The notes beneath the pieces are model-generated. The model ran no database searches, was not told where the DNA came from, and worked only from the letters and a program-made list of their open reading frames with translations. From positions 1 through 41,656 of the forward strand of contig JAJFHS010000064.1 in the NCBI GenBank assembly GCA_021775475.1: a stretch of DNA of 41,656 nucleotides, written 5' to 3'. Each line of letters starts with the position of its first letter. Positions within the stretch are counted from its first letter, which is position 1. This DNA is from Hyphomicrobiales bacterium. Its GTDB lineage: Bacteria > Pseudomonadota > Alphaproteobacteria > Rhizobiales > JAJFHR01. Shown here piece after piece: positions 1-9,021 of this stretch. Position numbers and translations under genes: made by a program.

Positions 1-75
1 AACAGCCGTCATGCCAGCCTGATGTTCTTTCAATATTCCGATAATCTGTTCTTCGCTAAACCGTGATCGCTTCAT
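1..75 (-). CDS. IS3-family transposase OrfA, N-terminal fragment (window edge)
   Basis: The minus strand from the ATG at 75 reads MKRSRFSEEQIIGILKEHQA and continues GMTAV to the window edge. This is the characteristic start of IS3-family OrfA, a small helix-turn-helix protein that binds the IS ends and is joined to the OrfB integrase domain by a programmed -1 frameshift in this family. Only 25 codons are present, so it cannot be judged intact. A GGAGACGG Shine-Dalgarno stretch precedes the start. Confidence 0.75.
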   Translation of the reverse strand, partial: MKRSRFSEEQIIGILKEHQAGMTAV

Positions 76-141
76 TGTCCGTCTCCTGATTGAAAACAGA
101 CTAACTTAAAATCGAGGAGCTTTCAGGGGAGCACGTCAGAG
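1..141 (-). mobile_element. Edge of an IS3-family insertion sequence
   Basis: The left window edge cuts an insertion sequence transcribed leftwards. It holds the first 25 codons of an OrfA-type transposase, with a ribosome-binding stretch just upstream. A G/C-rich outer sequence near 116-141, reading on the minus strand TGACGTGCTCCCCTGAAAG, resembles the terminal inverted repeat of this IS family. The exact outer boundary is my estimate, because the other end of the element and any target duplication lie outside the window. Confidence 0.6.
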
Positions 142-236
142 ACATTCACGCGGTTTACGGCAATGTCCACCACCGGCGGTATTGCAGACGTTTAAAAAGT
201 GGCATTTATAGCCTTATAATTGTGTGCATTTCGCAA

Positions 237-1409
237 TTACTGGCTCTGCGTGATAAACTTAGCTCGCTCTAACAATTCATCGAACGTTACAATGTCGATG
301 GTTCGATTTTCACGCCGAAATAATTCAAACGTATCTCGCATTATGCTTGCGTCACGTTGATTTTCAATATCTGAGAATTCTTCATGCGATCCTATGACTA
401 ATATGCTTTTTGCATTTCTTGTTCGCGTACGTAGAATCTCTGTTCCAGAATTATTGTAGTGCTCGCCAGTATGTGCAGAAGCTAACCATTCTGCTTTTTG
501 TTCCAATATTTGCGACACAGCACCCACAAATTCAGCACTAAATTCCCAAGTTCCTGCTCTGCCACGGCGCGTAGATTTGAAAATCCTAGTATCTGGCTTT
601 TTGATCTCAACAAGCACTGTATAGTCTGTAAAGCTCATCAAAAAATCGACTACTGGCTTATTCTGATTGTCGATACCGCCTGCACCAATCGTGGCTTCTC
701 GGCTAAACTGCCTCATGATGCGGTAATCGAGTCCGTAGCCAAATACCCAACTTTCGCGTTCAAAATAATCTTGCCACTCTACCTCACTCCATTTGCCAAG
801 TTCCATTTGTCGTTCGTACTCGATCAAGCCTTGCTTGCGACCTAGAAGAATATTTATATCTTCCTTACTCAAAGATGATTGGATATTTTTCAGGATGGCA
901 TTTCTCTGTTCACCTGTCATAGATTTAATGCGCTCTACTATTCCGCGATCTGATGCGTCGATAATAAGTTTCGAACCTGCTTTTGTAGAGATGTCTTCTA
1001 TCTGGTGCGTTTGCTCGTTCGACAAATTTATGAACTTAATTTGATATAGAAACTTTTCAAGCCGCTCAAACTCGTCGTTTCGGAAAGTGAACTCATTTTT
1101 ATCTGAGGAATGAAACCAACCGTCTTTACGAGATTTGAATGTCTGAAGGGTCAATCGTCTAATCTGCTTGTCGTCTTGTGTTATTATGGCGGTGACCTGC
1201 GTCTTTCTTTTTTCACCGGTCAACCGGAGGCATATTGAACCTTCAATTTCGCCCAGCTGAATTTCGTCGTTGCCCTCGATCACCATGTTGACGTTGCGGA
1301 GTCGCTCTGTGTTTTGAGAACTATAGCTGAACACTTTGGAAATATATGTCTTGGCTTGCTTTCTAAGTTGGAAGAACTTGTATTCGTCTTCAATGCTCAT
1401 GTTCTTCAT
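237..1409 (-). CDS. sduA: Shedu-type anti-phage nuclease (DUF4263, SduA-like)
   Basis: This 390-residue protein has an uncharacterised N-terminal half and a C-terminal DUF4263 region of the PD-(D/E)XK nuclease fold. The core is visible as D255 in PVVDFLM, E268-x-K270 in VLVEIKKPDT, and a following helix with Q300 in GAVSQILEQ. The conserved lead-in WQDYFERESWVFG (about 212-224) is also typical. Shedu is an established single-gene phage defence system in which SduA is the whole system. The gene stands alone beside an IS3 element, as expected for mobile defence cargo. The start is ambiguous: the ATG at 1409 has GAGG only 2 nt away, while the ATG at 1400 has it 11 nt away. The family call is from motif recognition, not a search. 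Confidence 0.8.
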   Translation of the reverse strand: MKNMSIEDEYKFFQLRKQAKTYISKVFSYSSQNTERLRNVNMVIEGNDEIQLGEIEGSICLRLTGEKRKTQVTAIITQDDKQIRRLTLQTFKSRKDGWFHSSDKNEFTFRNDEFERLEKFLYQIKFINLSNEQTHQIEDISTKAGSKLIIDASDRGIVERIKSMTGEQRNAILKNIQSSLSKEDINILLGRKQGLIEYERQMELGKWSEVEWQDYFERESWVFGYGLDYRIMRQFSREATIGAGGIDNQNKPVVDFLMSFTDYTVLVEIKKPDTRIFKSTRRGRAGTWEFSAEFVGAVSQILEQKAEWLASAHTGEHYNNSGTEILRTRTRNAKSILVIGSHEEFSDIENQRDASIMRDTFELFRRENRTIDIVTFDELLERAKFITQSQ

Positions 1410-1643
1410 GTCCTCAAAATTCAGATTACAACCGGATCAACAAATAATTACTCTATTTGGTCAAAATCGCATAATAGGATATATGGAGCGGCTGCTCTGT
1501 GTGCGAAAATGAAGCTTGTTGTTGTGAGTTGAACAACAACAAAGGCCCGAAAGCTGGAGGGCTTCGTACCACTGCTATTGGCACTTTTGTGAAGTCCGTT
1601 GGATGGGGCTATACCAGTGGCGGTGAGGTTATATCCATATCCT

Positions 1644-1724
1644 CGTCTTACCGGCGAAAGCCGGTATCCAGTGCGCCAAGTTCATACCGTGCTGGCTGGA
1701 TACCGGCTTTCGCCGGTATGACGT
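1644..1724. repeat. Palindromic intergenic repeat, family A (copy 1)
   Basis: Two arms face each other: TACCGGCGAAAGCCGGTATC at 1649-1668 and its near-complement at about 1698-1720, ending GGTATGACG. Each arm is itself a short hairpin (CCGGC-GAAA-GCCGG). The right arm and the next ~36 bases, including a small ACGCCAA...TTTGG hairpin, recur at 14802-14866, so the repeated unit is longer than the palindrome. It lies in the 434-base gap between the Shedu gene and thyA. I see no gene or clear promoter in the rest of that gap. Confidence 0.75.
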
Positions 1725-1843
1725 GTTTTGCCATCGTTCATACGCCAATGTCTTTGGTGTTTTTGTTTCCCATGTTAAAGGAATTGCGGACCCGGTGATG
1801 CATATACTTTGCGTCGATACCGAATCGTGAGACACATTGATTT

Positions 1844-2638
1844 ATGCAGAATTATTTGGAGTTGATGCGGAAAATCCGCGAAGGGGGCGCTGAAAAAGGG
1901 GATCGTACCGGTACGGGGACGTTGAGTATCTTCGGGGCGCAATTGCGCTTTGATCTGGCTCGGGGTTTTCCGCTGATCACCACCAAGCGGCTTCATCTTA
2001 AATCTATTATTTATGAATTGCTGTGGTTTTTGAAGGGTGAGACCAATGTCAAATATCTTAATGATCATGGCGTTAGAATCTGGAATGAATGGGCGGATGC
2101 ATCGGGTGAACTGGGGCCGGTCTATGGCAGGCAGTGGCGCTCATGGCCGGCTGGCGATGGGGGACACGTTGACCAGATTGCCGGGCTGATTGACGGGTTG
2201 AAGAATAATCCTGATTCGCGCCGTCATATTGTTTGCGCCTGGAATGTGGCGCAGATTGATGCGATGGCGCTGCCGCCGTGTCATTGCCTGTTTCAGTTTT
2301 ATGTCGCCGATGGGGCGCTGTCGTGCCAGCTCTATCAGCGCAGTGCTGACATATTTTTGGGCGTGCCGTTTAATATCGCCTCCTACGCCCTGTTCACCCA
2401 TATGGTGGCGCAGGTGGCGGGTTTGCGGGTGGGTGAATTTGTCCACAGTTTTGGTGATGTACATCTTTATCTTAATCATCTGGAGCAGGCCGACGCGCAA
2501 CTGGCGCGCACACCCTTGGCGCTGCCAAAACTGGCGATGAATCCAGACGTTAAGGATATTGATGCGTTTGAATTTGAAGATTTCGAAATTCAGGACTATC
2601 AGTTTCACCCCCATATTGCTGCAAAGGTGGCTGTGTGA
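1844..2638 (+). CDS. thyA: Thymidylate synthase
   Basis: This enzyme converts dUMP to dTMP, using methylene-tetrahydrofolate as carbon donor and reductant and leaving dihydrofolate. At 264 residues it has the same length as the classical bacterial enzyme. The phosphate-binding loop DRTGTGTLS is at residues 20-28. The catalytic cysteine is C146 in [14 protein letters not shown], the same number as in E. coli. The RRHIV phosphate-binding arginines and the C-terminal [12 protein letters not shown] with a terminal hydrophobic residue are also present. The gene overlaps folA, whose product recycles the dihydrofolate made here, so the two form one operon. No strong Shine-Dalgarno sequence is seen upstream of the ATG. 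Confidence 0.98.
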   Translation: MQNYLELMRKIREGGAEKGDRTGTGTLSIFGAQLRFDLARGFPLITTKRLHLKSIIYELLWFLKGETNVKYLNDHGVRIWNEWADASGELGPVYGRQWRSWPAGDGGHVDQIAGLIDGLKNNPDSRRHIVCAWNVAQIDAMALPPCHCLFQFYVADGALSCQLYQRSADIFLGVPFNIASYALFTHMVAQVAGLRVGEFVHSFGDVHLYLNHLEQADAQLARTPLALPKLAMNPDVKDIDAFEFEDFEIQDYQFHPHIAAKVAV

Positions 2639-3153
2639 GCATGGGGGATACGCGCGTTTGCCTGATTGTTGCAGTGGCGGACAACGGCGTCATTGGTGAT
2701 ACCGGGGCGATGCCGTGGAGATTGCCCAGTGACCTGAAATATTTTAAGCAAAAAACCCTGCACAAGCCGGTGTTAATGGGGCGCAAGACCTTTGAAGCTA
2801 TCGGCCGGCCTTTGCCGGGCCGCGATAATATCGTGGTGACGCGCAACGAGACATTTGCGCATGACGGTGTTTTTACCGCGTCAAGTGTTGCTCTGGGCCT
2901 GGAACTGGCGCAACGTCTGGCGACCAAAAGTGGCGCAGATGAGATCATGGTGATTGGCGGCGGCGAGATTTATGCCCAGACGCTTGCTGTTGCCGACAGG
3001 ATTTACAAAACCGAAGTTCAGGCAGATGTGGCGGGAGATACCATTTTCCCAAAGCTTGATTCCGGGCACTGGCGCGAGGTTTCCCGCCAGCAGTATTCGG
3101 CCGGGGAGGGCGATAGTTCAGCCTTCGCCTTCGTCATTTTCGAACGCCGGTAA
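2635..3153 (+). CDS. folA: Dihydrofolate reductase
   Basis: NADPH-dependent reduction of dihydrofolate to tetrahydrofolate completes the thymidylate cycle begun by thyA. Visible family landmarks are the N-terminal strand [12 protein letters not shown], the substrate loop [13 protein letters not shown] containing the catalytic Asp, the cofactor segment [15 protein letters not shown], and [13 protein letters not shown] start at 2635 overlaps the thyA stop; an ATG at 2641 is an equally possible start and would shorten the protein by two residues. The length (about 170 residues) is normal. A palindromic repeat follows directly downstream. Confidence 0.96.
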   Translation: MSMGDTRVCLIVAVADNGVIGDTGAMPWRLPSDLKYFKQKTLHKPVLMGRKTFEAIGRPLPGRDNIVVTRNETFAHDGVFTASSVALGLELAQRLATKSGADEIMVIGGGEIYAQTLAVADRIYKTEVQADVAGDTIFPKLDSGHWREVSRQQYSAGEGDSSAFAFVIFERR

Positions 3154-3192
3154 TTTCACCAGATTGCCGGATAATCCGATCCCGCTTTCCCG

Positions 3193-3269
3193 GTCATCTC
3201 CGCGCAGGCGGAGATCTTCTGTCGGTATGAACCGAGTTGAGAGAAGATTCCTGCCTGCGCGGGAATGAC
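3193..3269. repeat. Palindromic intergenic repeat, family B
   Basis: GTCATCTCCGCGCAGGCGGA at 3193-3212 pairs across a short spacer with CCTGCGCGGGAATGAC ending at 3269, giving a long imperfect hairpin bounded by GTCAT and ATGAC. Each arm contains a smaller self-complementary core (CTCCGC-GCAG-GCGGAG). It occupies the gap between the convergent ends of folA and the cupredoxin-like gene, where it may also stop transcription, although no clear T-run follows. Confidence 0.7.
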
Positions 3270-3285
3270 TAAAAGGAGAGGCTCT

Positions 3286-3768
3286 TTATCCTTCAACGAT
3301 AAGCTTGTAATCCGGGGTGGTGTTGAGGGGGCAGGAATAGATGTATTCGCCGGGTTTGAGATCTATGGCGTAATCCTGGGTGACACCCAGATCAAGGCCG
3401 CCGCCGGAGACTTTTGGCAAGGTGACGCGGCCGATGATACCTGCACCTCGCAGATAAAAGCCGAGGCCGTAGGGGACGTTTTTGTTGGTGACGCGGAAAA
3501 TGTATTTACCGGGCTTGAGCTTCAGCACCGGTGCCTCACTCAGCCTTTTTTCGGCTGTTTTGGCGTTGATTGCTTCGCAATCAGCGGTTTTGGTGGACGT
3601 AAAGCCCTGGTCTTTGGCTTCGCTTTCGAGAAACTGGCACGGTGTCTGGGTGAGCGTTATCACTGTCGGCTGCGTAGCTGCGTCAGAGCCTGCCAGTGCG
3701 GTTGTCATCGGTAACGCTACAATTGCGGCAGCCCCTATCAAGGCGGTGGTCAAAAATTGGCGTTTCAT
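3286..3768 (-). CDS. Secreted cupredoxin-like protein
   Basis: The start at 3768 is chosen because AGGAGATGTAAG stands directly in front of it. Residues 1-27 form a Sec signal peptide (KR, then a hydrophobic stretch ending TTALAG). The mature part ends with the cupredoxin-type strand pattern KPGKYIFRVTNKN ... LKPGEYIYSCPLN ... DYKLIVEG, which is the usual Greek-key blue-copper C-terminus. However, the Cys of YSCPLN is not followed by the expected His and Met ligands, so type-1 copper binding is doubtful. The protein is periplasmic; its role is unknown. It is 160 residues long and convergent with folA. Confidence 0.7.
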   Translation of the reverse strand: MKRQFLTTALIGAAAIVALPMTTALAGSDAATQPTVITLTQTPCQFLESEAKDQGFTSTKTADCEAINAKTAEKRLSEAPVLKLKPGKYIFRVTNKNVPYGLGFYLRGAGIIGRVTLPKVSGGGLDLGVTQDYAIDLKPGEYIYSCPLNTTPDYKLIVEG

Positions 3769-3871
3769 CTTACATCTCCTGATTTGCGGTCGATCTCTGA
3801 ATGCTGCCTGAGGGGGCTGGCATTTAGATGGGGATGGTCTTTGGAGATTGGAAATAACGTTTTTATGACAA

Positions 3872-4783
3872 TTAGGTGATCTTGGAGCGTGCCTGACTGT
3901 CAACCTGATGTTCGCGCCACAGGACAAAGAGGCCGCTGGCGACAATGATAAATGTGCCGATCCATTTCAAAGTATCGGGGAAATCTCCGAAGATGAAATA
4001 GCCAAGGGCGGTGGCACCGATGATTTCAAGATACTGAAAAGGGGCAAGAGCGGATGCCGGCGCGCGTTTGAAGGCATGGGTAATCATCAGGTGCACGGTT
4101 GCCGCGATCAGGCCAACGCCGGCGAGCAGTAACCATTCAAATGAATTTGGCCATACAGGCGTCAGCAGTTCAATTTTCATCGTCGTACCAAATACCATGG
4201 TCAGGCCAAGAGTTATTGCGCCTATCAAACCGGTAAATGTCTGCATGGTAAGCGGGTCTTCTGTTCGGGCGATGATTTGTGTGAGCGCAAGATAACAGGC
4301 AAAAAGAACAGCTGTGACCAGTGGCAGCAAGGCTATGGCGCCAAATATGCTGTAACTTGGCTGGATAACCAGCAACGCTCCCAAAAAACCAACGCCGACA
4401 GCGCAAATGCGTTGCCAGCCGATCTTTTCGTTGAGGAATACGGCGGATATAACGGTGAGGATCAGCGGCTCCACAAAGAATATGGCAATAGCATCAGCTA
4501 CCGGCATCCATTTGACGGCGGTGAAGAATATCACGGTCGCTGCCGCCATAAGCAGTGCCCGGATTGTATTTAAAAGGGGAAGCCGGGGCCAAAATCCGCT
4601 TGTGCCTTTCAGCAGCAGAACCACGGGAGTGAGATAAATCAATTGAAAAAAGAAGCGTGCAGTGCCGACCTCAACCGCCGGTATTGAGTTTGAGATAAAT
4701 TTGGCAATTGAATCCATTGCCGGTGCCACCAGCATGGCGACTGTCATCAACAGCAAACCTTGCACAGTTTGACTAAAACGCAT
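3872..4783 (-). CDS. EamA/DMT-family inner-membrane transporter
   Basis: At 303 residues this protein is almost entirely hydrophobic, with about ten predicted membrane helices in two homologous EamA halves. The first half has VGTARFFFQLIYL and FFTAVKWMPVADAIAIFF; the second half has TVHLMITHAFKRAPASALAP, a classic EamA signature. Members of the drug/metabolite transporter superfamily export small metabolites such as amino acids. The substrate cannot be read from sequence. GGAG precedes the ATG at 4783. It appears to be a single-gene transcription unit. Confidence 0.88.
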   Translation of the reverse strand: MRFSQTVQGLLLMTVAMLVAPAMDSIAKFISNSIPAVEVGTARFFFQLIYLTPVVLLLKGTSGFWPRLPLLNTIRALLMAAATVIFFTAVKWMPVADAIAIFFVEPLILTVISAVFLNEKIGWQRICAVGVGFLGALLVIQPSYSIFGAIALLPLVTAVLFACYLALTQIIARTEDPLTMQTFTGLIGAITLGLTMVFGTTMKIELLTPVWPNSFEWLLLAGVGLIAATVHLMITHAFKRAPASALAPFQYLEIIGATALGYFIFGDFPDTLKWIGTFIIVASGLFVLWREHQVDSQARSKIT

Positions 4784-5093
4784 TTATCTTAACTCCGGTC
4801 ATTTATTTGACCTAATTGTCGGGTATGATGTGTCCAGATGTAAAATGAGCAGCCAAGTAACGACACTCTTGATATTAGCGGCAACAATCGCGATATACCC
4901 CCAAAATTGCATTGATATGTCTGAGCCATTGTTTGCGCTGCAGGTGGGCTTGGACTATAAGGCAATTAATTAAGGTTTCGGAAGGATTGTTGCAGATTTT
5001 TAATCCGACATACGTTAAAGAACAGACCAACTAAATGGATTTGCGGACAATAGTACCAATAATTTTCATCAGACGAAGAAGGATTGAATAAAT
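4784..5093. other. Intergenic region between divergent EamA gene and hflK
   Basis: This 310-base AT-rich stretch separates two divergently transcribed genes and must hold both promoters. I see no open frame that looks like protein and no RNA gene. A possible hflK Shine-Dalgarno sequence (AAGGA) lies at 5080-5084. No -35/-10 pair stands out convincingly. Confidence 0.5.
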
Positions 5094-6182
5094 ATGCCCT
5101 GGAGCAATCAAAGTGGCGGCGGCGGCGGTGGAAACCGCGGACCCTGGGGGCAAGGGCCCTCATCAGGTGGTCAGATGCCACCGGACCTTGAGGAAATTCT
5201 TAAAAAAGGTCAGGACAAATTGAAGCAGGCTATGCCTGGGGGCACGATGGGGGGGCGCGGCTATGCTCTTTTGGTGGTTCTCGCTGTGGTTGGCTGGCTG
5301 GCAACCGGGTTTTACCGGGTGGAACCGGATGAACAAGGTGTTGTTTTGCGCTTCGGGCAATATCTCAAAACCACCAATCCGGGCCTGAACTATCATTTGC
5401 CATACCCGATTGAGTCTGCTTTCACGCCTCAGGTTCTGGCCGAACACCAGGAAAATATTGGATTTAGAACACGTCAGCGCGGCACTATCGTTAGCAAGAC
5501 TGATGTGCCTGATGAAAGCCTGATGTTGTCGGGAGACCAGAATATCGTCGACGTTCAGTTTACGGTTTTATGGGTGATTTCTGACGCAAATAAATACCTG
5601 TTCAATCTCGAAGATCAACGCAAAACAGTTCGTATTGTGGCTGAGGCTGCAATGCGCGAGCATGTGGGCCTGTCGCGCGGTGAAGATGTGCGTACCAAGA
5701 AACGTCTGGAAGCTGAATCTACGGTGAAGGAATTGATGCAGAAGACGCTCGATAGTTATGACAGCGGTATTCTGGTTACCGGTGTCAAGTTAGAAAAAGC
5801 CGACCCGCCGCCATCCGTTATTGATGCTTTTGAAGATGTGCAACGCGCACAACAGGATCGCCGGAAACTTGAAAACGAAGCAAAATCTTATTCCAACAAG
5901 CGACTGGGTGAAGCTCGTGGTCGTTCGGCCCAGATTGTTGAAGCAGCTGAAGCTTATCGCAAGCAGACGGTTGCGCAAGCCGATGGTGAAGCCCAGCGGT
6001 TTGTTTCGATCTACAATGAATACAAGGTGGCAAAAGAAGTGACGCGTAGACGTATGTTTCTTGAATCGATGGAAAAAGTTCTGTCGCGTTCAAATAAAGT
6101 TATCATTGAAGGCAAGGGTGGCTCCGGTGTTGTGCCTTATCTGCCGCTGCCTGAAATCAATAAACGCCAGAATGCGAATTAG
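5094..6182 (+). CDS. hflK: HflK, membrane SPFH protein of the HflKC complex
   Basis: HflK and HflC form a large SPFH/prohibitin assembly in the inner membrane that surrounds and modulates the FtsH protease. The 362-residue protein has a Gly/Pro/Gln-rich cytoplasmic N-terminus (residues 1-25), one membrane helix near 57-73 (YALLVVLAVVGWLATGF), then the SPFH domain starting VEPDEQGVVLRFGQY. A long Glu/Arg/Ala coiled-coil tail runs to about 320. HflC follows after 12 bases, and DUF2065 and degP after that, the usual alphaproteobacterial membrane quality-control cluster. AAGGA lies upstream of the ATG. Confidence 0.95.
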   Translation: MPWSNQSGGGGGGNRGPWGQGPSSGGQMPPDLEEILKKGQDKLKQAMPGGTMGGRGYALLVVLAVVGWLATGFYRVEPDEQGVVLRFGQYLKTTNPGLNYHLPYPIESAFTPQVLAEHQENIGFRTRQRGTIVSKTDVPDESLMLSGDQNIVDVQFTVLWVISDANKYLFNLEDQRKTVRIVAEAAMREHVGLSRGEDVRTKKRLEAESTVKELMQKTLDSYDSGILVTGVKLEKADPPPSVIDAFEDVQRAQQDRRKLENEAKSYSNKRLGEARGRSAQIVEAAEAYRKQTVAQADGEAQRFVSIYNEYKVAKEVTRRRMFLESMEKVLSRSNKVIIEGKGGSGVVPYLPLPEINKRQNAN

Positions 6183-6194
6183 GAGTATTTGATT

Positions 6195-7079
6195 ATGAAA
6201 AAAGGAATAATATTTCTGGTTGCACTGGCTATCGGAGCATTTGTTTTGGCTTCCAGTGCCTACACCGTGCAGGAGGGCCAGCAGGCTCTGATATTGCGGT
6301 TTGGTAAAATTGTTCGCACCGTAAATACGGCCGGACTTTATTTCCGCACACCATTTGCTGAGGATATCGAGTTTATGCAAAAGCGTTTGCTGACACTGGA
6401 AATCAGCGACAAGGCGGTGCAGGCCATTGATGGTCGGCGCTTTTTGGTGGCGACATTTGCCATGTTCAAGATTTCCCAACCTCAGCAATTCAAGGAAAGT
6501 GTTTCGGGAAACCTGAATACAGCGCGCTCACGTCTCGAGACGCGTATGGATGCAGCTTTGCGGCGGGTTTATGGTGCGCGTTCATTTAAATCAGCATTGT
6601 CTGATGAACGTGAAAACATGATGAACGAAATTCAAAACGCCGTGTCTACCGAAGCTGCAACACTTGGTCTTGAACTGGTTGATGTTCGCATCAAACGTAC
6701 GGATCTTTTGCCAGAGGTGAGTAAATCCACCTTCGACCGGATGAAATCAGAACGCCAGAAAGAAGCAGCCCAGTTTCGGGCCGAAGGTCGTGAGGCTAAC
6801 CTGCGCATCAAAGCCCAGGCTGACCGCAAGGCGACGGTTCTGGTTGCCAACGCCGAGCGAACTTCTGAAATCAAGCGTGGTGAGGGTGATGCCGAACGCA
6901 ACAAGATATTTGCAAAAGCTTATGGCCAGGATGCCGAGTTCTTTGATTTTTATCGGTCGCTGAAGGCATATGAAAATGCACTGCAGGATAATAGTACCAC
7001 TATGGTGCTTTCACCGGATTCAGAGTTTTTCCGCTATTTCGGTGCTCAGGTTCCAAAAACGGATGCTGCACCTAACTGA
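6195..7079 (+). CDS. hflC: HflC, membrane SPFH protein of the HflKC complex
   Basis: This is the partner of HflK. The ATG at 6195 is preferred over an in-frame TTG at 6189 because AGGAG at 6181-6185 is correctly spaced for it. The 294-residue protein begins with a membrane anchor (IIFLVALAIGAFVLASSAY), followed by the SPFH signature VQEGQQALILRFGKI and a charged coiled coil around 190-230 (SERQKEAAQFRAEGRE). Its stop codon overlaps the start of the DUF2065 gene, indicating translational coupling. Confidence 0.95.
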   Translation: MKKGIIFLVALAIGAFVLASSAYTVQEGQQALILRFGKIVRTVNTAGLYFRTPFAEDIEFMQKRLLTLEISDKAVQAIDGRRFLVATFAMFKISQPQQFKESVSGNLNTARSRLETRMDAALRRVYGARSFKSALSDERENMMNEIQNAVSTEAATLGLELVDVRIKRTDLLPEVSKSTFDRMKSERQKEAAQFRAEGREANLRIKAQADRKATVLVANAERTSEIKRGEGDAERNKIFAKAYGQDAEFFDFYRSLKAYENALQDNSTTMVLSPDSEFFRYFGAQVPKTDAAPN

Positions 7080-7273
7080 TGGCTGATCTGATTGTTGCAA
7101 TTGGATTGGTTTTTGTAATTGAGGGGTTGTTGTATGCAACCTTTCCCGAGGCGATGAAAAAGATGATGAGCATGGCTGTGTCTATGTCAGAAAATTCAAT
7201 GCGTACCGGCGGCCTGTTTGCTGCCGCTGGTGGCATTATAATTATCTGGCTGGCACGGTGGCTTATTGGTTAA
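7079..7273 (+). CDS. DUF2065 small membrane protein
   Basis: This 64-residue protein has two membrane helices: LIVAIGLVFVIEGLLYATFP at the N-terminus and LFAAAGGIIIIWLARWLIG at the C-terminus, joined by a Met/Ser-rich polar loop. This matches DUF2065, a family of unknown function that regularly sits between hflC and a Do-type protease. Its ATG overlaps the hflC stop by one base (TGATG), so it is almost certainly co-translated. A role with HflKC or the protease is inferred from position only. Confidence 0.88.
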   Translation: MADLIVAIGLVFVIEGLLYATFPEAMKKMMSMAVSMSENSMRTGGLFAAAGGIIIIWLARWLIG

Positions 7274-7450
7274 GATTTGGGGTGCGTTTACCGCACACGA
7301 TATTATGAACGTACAAGCCTTGGATTTGACTCAATTCATCTACATTTATGGCCTAAATGAAACATGGTTCGGTAAAGGTGCCGGATTTTTGAAGGAATCA
7401 CAGGCAGTCGCGCTATAATTATTATTTGCGCGACGTTAAGGAGACATAAG

Positions 7451-8986
7451 ATGAGATTTGCCGCAATGCATCATAAAGCTATCTATAGTGGCGTGCGACG
7501 CCCGGTTTTCCGAACGCTGGAAGTTGCATTTTTTGCAATGCTCCTTTCGATTTTTGTCGTATTTCCCCAGACATCTTTTGCCCAGACGAGTGTCGCCGGT
7601 CCCGTATCGGTGGCTGATCTGGCCGAACGGCTGCAAGGTGCGGTTGTCAATATTTCGACAACACAAAGCATCAAGGGTACGGCCAGCAGCAGAAAACTAC
7701 CAAGTCTGCCACCGGGAAGTCCGTTTGAGGATTTTTTTGAAAAATTTCTTGACCGTGACCAGCAGGGCAACAAGAAAAACAGCCAGAAACCGCGCCCGCC
7801 GCGCAAAGTGCGTTCGCTGGGTTCCGGCTTTGTCATTGATTCCTCAGGCATTATCATCACTAACAATCATGTGATTGCCGATGCTGATGAAATTACCGCA
7901 AACTTCAGTGATGGCACTAAACTCAAAGCCGTTGTTATCGGTCGCGATCCCAAGGTTGATGTAGCTGTTTTGCGGGTTAAAGCAGCCAAACCATTGACAG
8001 CGGTTTCTTTTGGCGAATCCAAGAAACTGCGTGTTGGCGACTGGGTTATGGCGATTGGTAATCCCTTTGGTCTGGGCGGTACTGTGACCCTGGGCATTGT
8101 GTCTGCGCGCGACAGGGATATCAACTCAGGCCCGTATGACAACTTTATTCAAACCGATGCTTCCATCAACAAAGGTAATTCCGGTGGACCTCTGTTTAAT
8201 ATGGCTGGCCAGGTTATTGGCATTAATACCGCCATCATTTCACCGTCCGGTGGTTCCATTGGCATCGGCTTTGCGGTGCCAGCTGCAACCATTGCTCCGG
8301 TTATTGCCCAACTGCGTGAATTTGGTGAAACCCGCCGGGGCTGGCTTGGTGTGCGTATACAATCGGTCACTGATGAAATTGCCGAGAGCCTGGGCATGGA
8401 AAAGAAAATGGGCGCTCTTATTGCCAATGTTAATCCAAAAGGCCCAGCCTTTGCCGGTGGTATGAAAGCCGGTGATATCATCACAAAATTTAATGATGTT
8501 CCGGTGGCGCAGATGCGTGATCTGCCGCGCATTGTCGCTGATACACCGGTGGGCAAACAGGTTGATGTGATTGTTTTGCGCAAAGGGGCTGAAAAAACCC
8601 TGCGCATAAAAATCGCCCGCCTTGACGAAAAAATCAAAAAGGCATCCTTGACTTCACCAGCGGTTGTTGATGATGGCACAAAGCGGATTGACGACCTCGG
8701 TCTTTCTTTGTCGTCCCTGAACAATGATCTGCGCAAGAAACACAAGATTGGCAAAAAAGTTGCCGGTGTGGTGATTGTTGACGTTGATCCGGCAAGCATT
8801 GCTGCGGAAAAAGGTATCAAGGCCGGTGATGTTATTTCTGAAGTTGGTCAGGAAATCGTCAAAAGCCCTGAGGACGTTGAAAAGAGAATCAAGGAATTAC
8901 AGAAACTCGGACGTAAATCCGCACTCCTGCTGGTGGTAAATGGCAAGGGTGATCTGCGCTTTGTAGCGGTTAAAATTTCCAAGTAA
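7451..8986 (+). CDS. degP: Do-family periplasmic serine protease (DegP/DegQ/MucD type)
   Basis: This is a periplasmic protease/chaperone that degrades misfolded envelope proteins. A Sec signal peptide ends near residue 45 (VVFPQTSFAQT). The trypsin-like domain has a complete triad: H140 in TNNHVIAD, D170 in KVDVAVL and S244 in NKGNSGGPL. Two PDZ domains follow, around 300-385 (RRGWLGVRIQ, GMKAGDIITKFN) and 410-505 (GVVIVDVDP, GIKAGDVISEV). The length of 511 residues is normal. AAGGAGACATAAG leads straight into the ATG, and a strong terminator follows. The 177-base gap from DUF2065 leaves room for a separate, perhaps stress-responsive promoter. Confidence 0.95.
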   Translation: MRFAAMHHKAIYSGVRRPVFRTLEVAFFAMLLSIFVVFPQTSFAQTSVAGPVSVADLAERLQGAVVNISTTQSIKGTASSRKLPSLPPGSPFEDFFEKFLDRDQQGNKKNSQKPRPPRKVRSLGSGFVIDSSGIIITNNHVIADADEITANFSDGTKLKAVVIGRDPKVDVAVLRVKAAKPLTAVSFGESKKLRVGDWVMAIGNPFGLGGTVTLGIVSARDRDINSGPYDNFIQTDASINKGNSGGPLFNMAGQVIGINTAIISPSGGSIGIGFAVPAATIAPVIAQLREFGETRRGWLGVRIQSVTDEIAESLGMEKKMGALIANVNPKGPAFAGGMKAGDIITKFNDVPVAQMRDLPRIVADTPVGKQVDVIVLRKGAEKTLRIKIARLDEKIKKASLTSPAVVDDGTKRIDDLGLSLSSLNNDLRKKHKIGKKVAGVVIVDVDPASIAAEKGIKAGDVISEVGQEIVKSPEDVEKRIKELQKLGRKSALLLVVNGKGDLRFVAVKISK

Positions 8987-9021
8987 CAGATTGCGTTAAT
9001 GTGGCGCAATCTGGGATAGAA

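Noticed and set aside
8149..8820. A 223-codon minus-strand frame inside degP
   Set aside because: It is antisense of the protease and PDZ region; no ribosome site or family resemblance.
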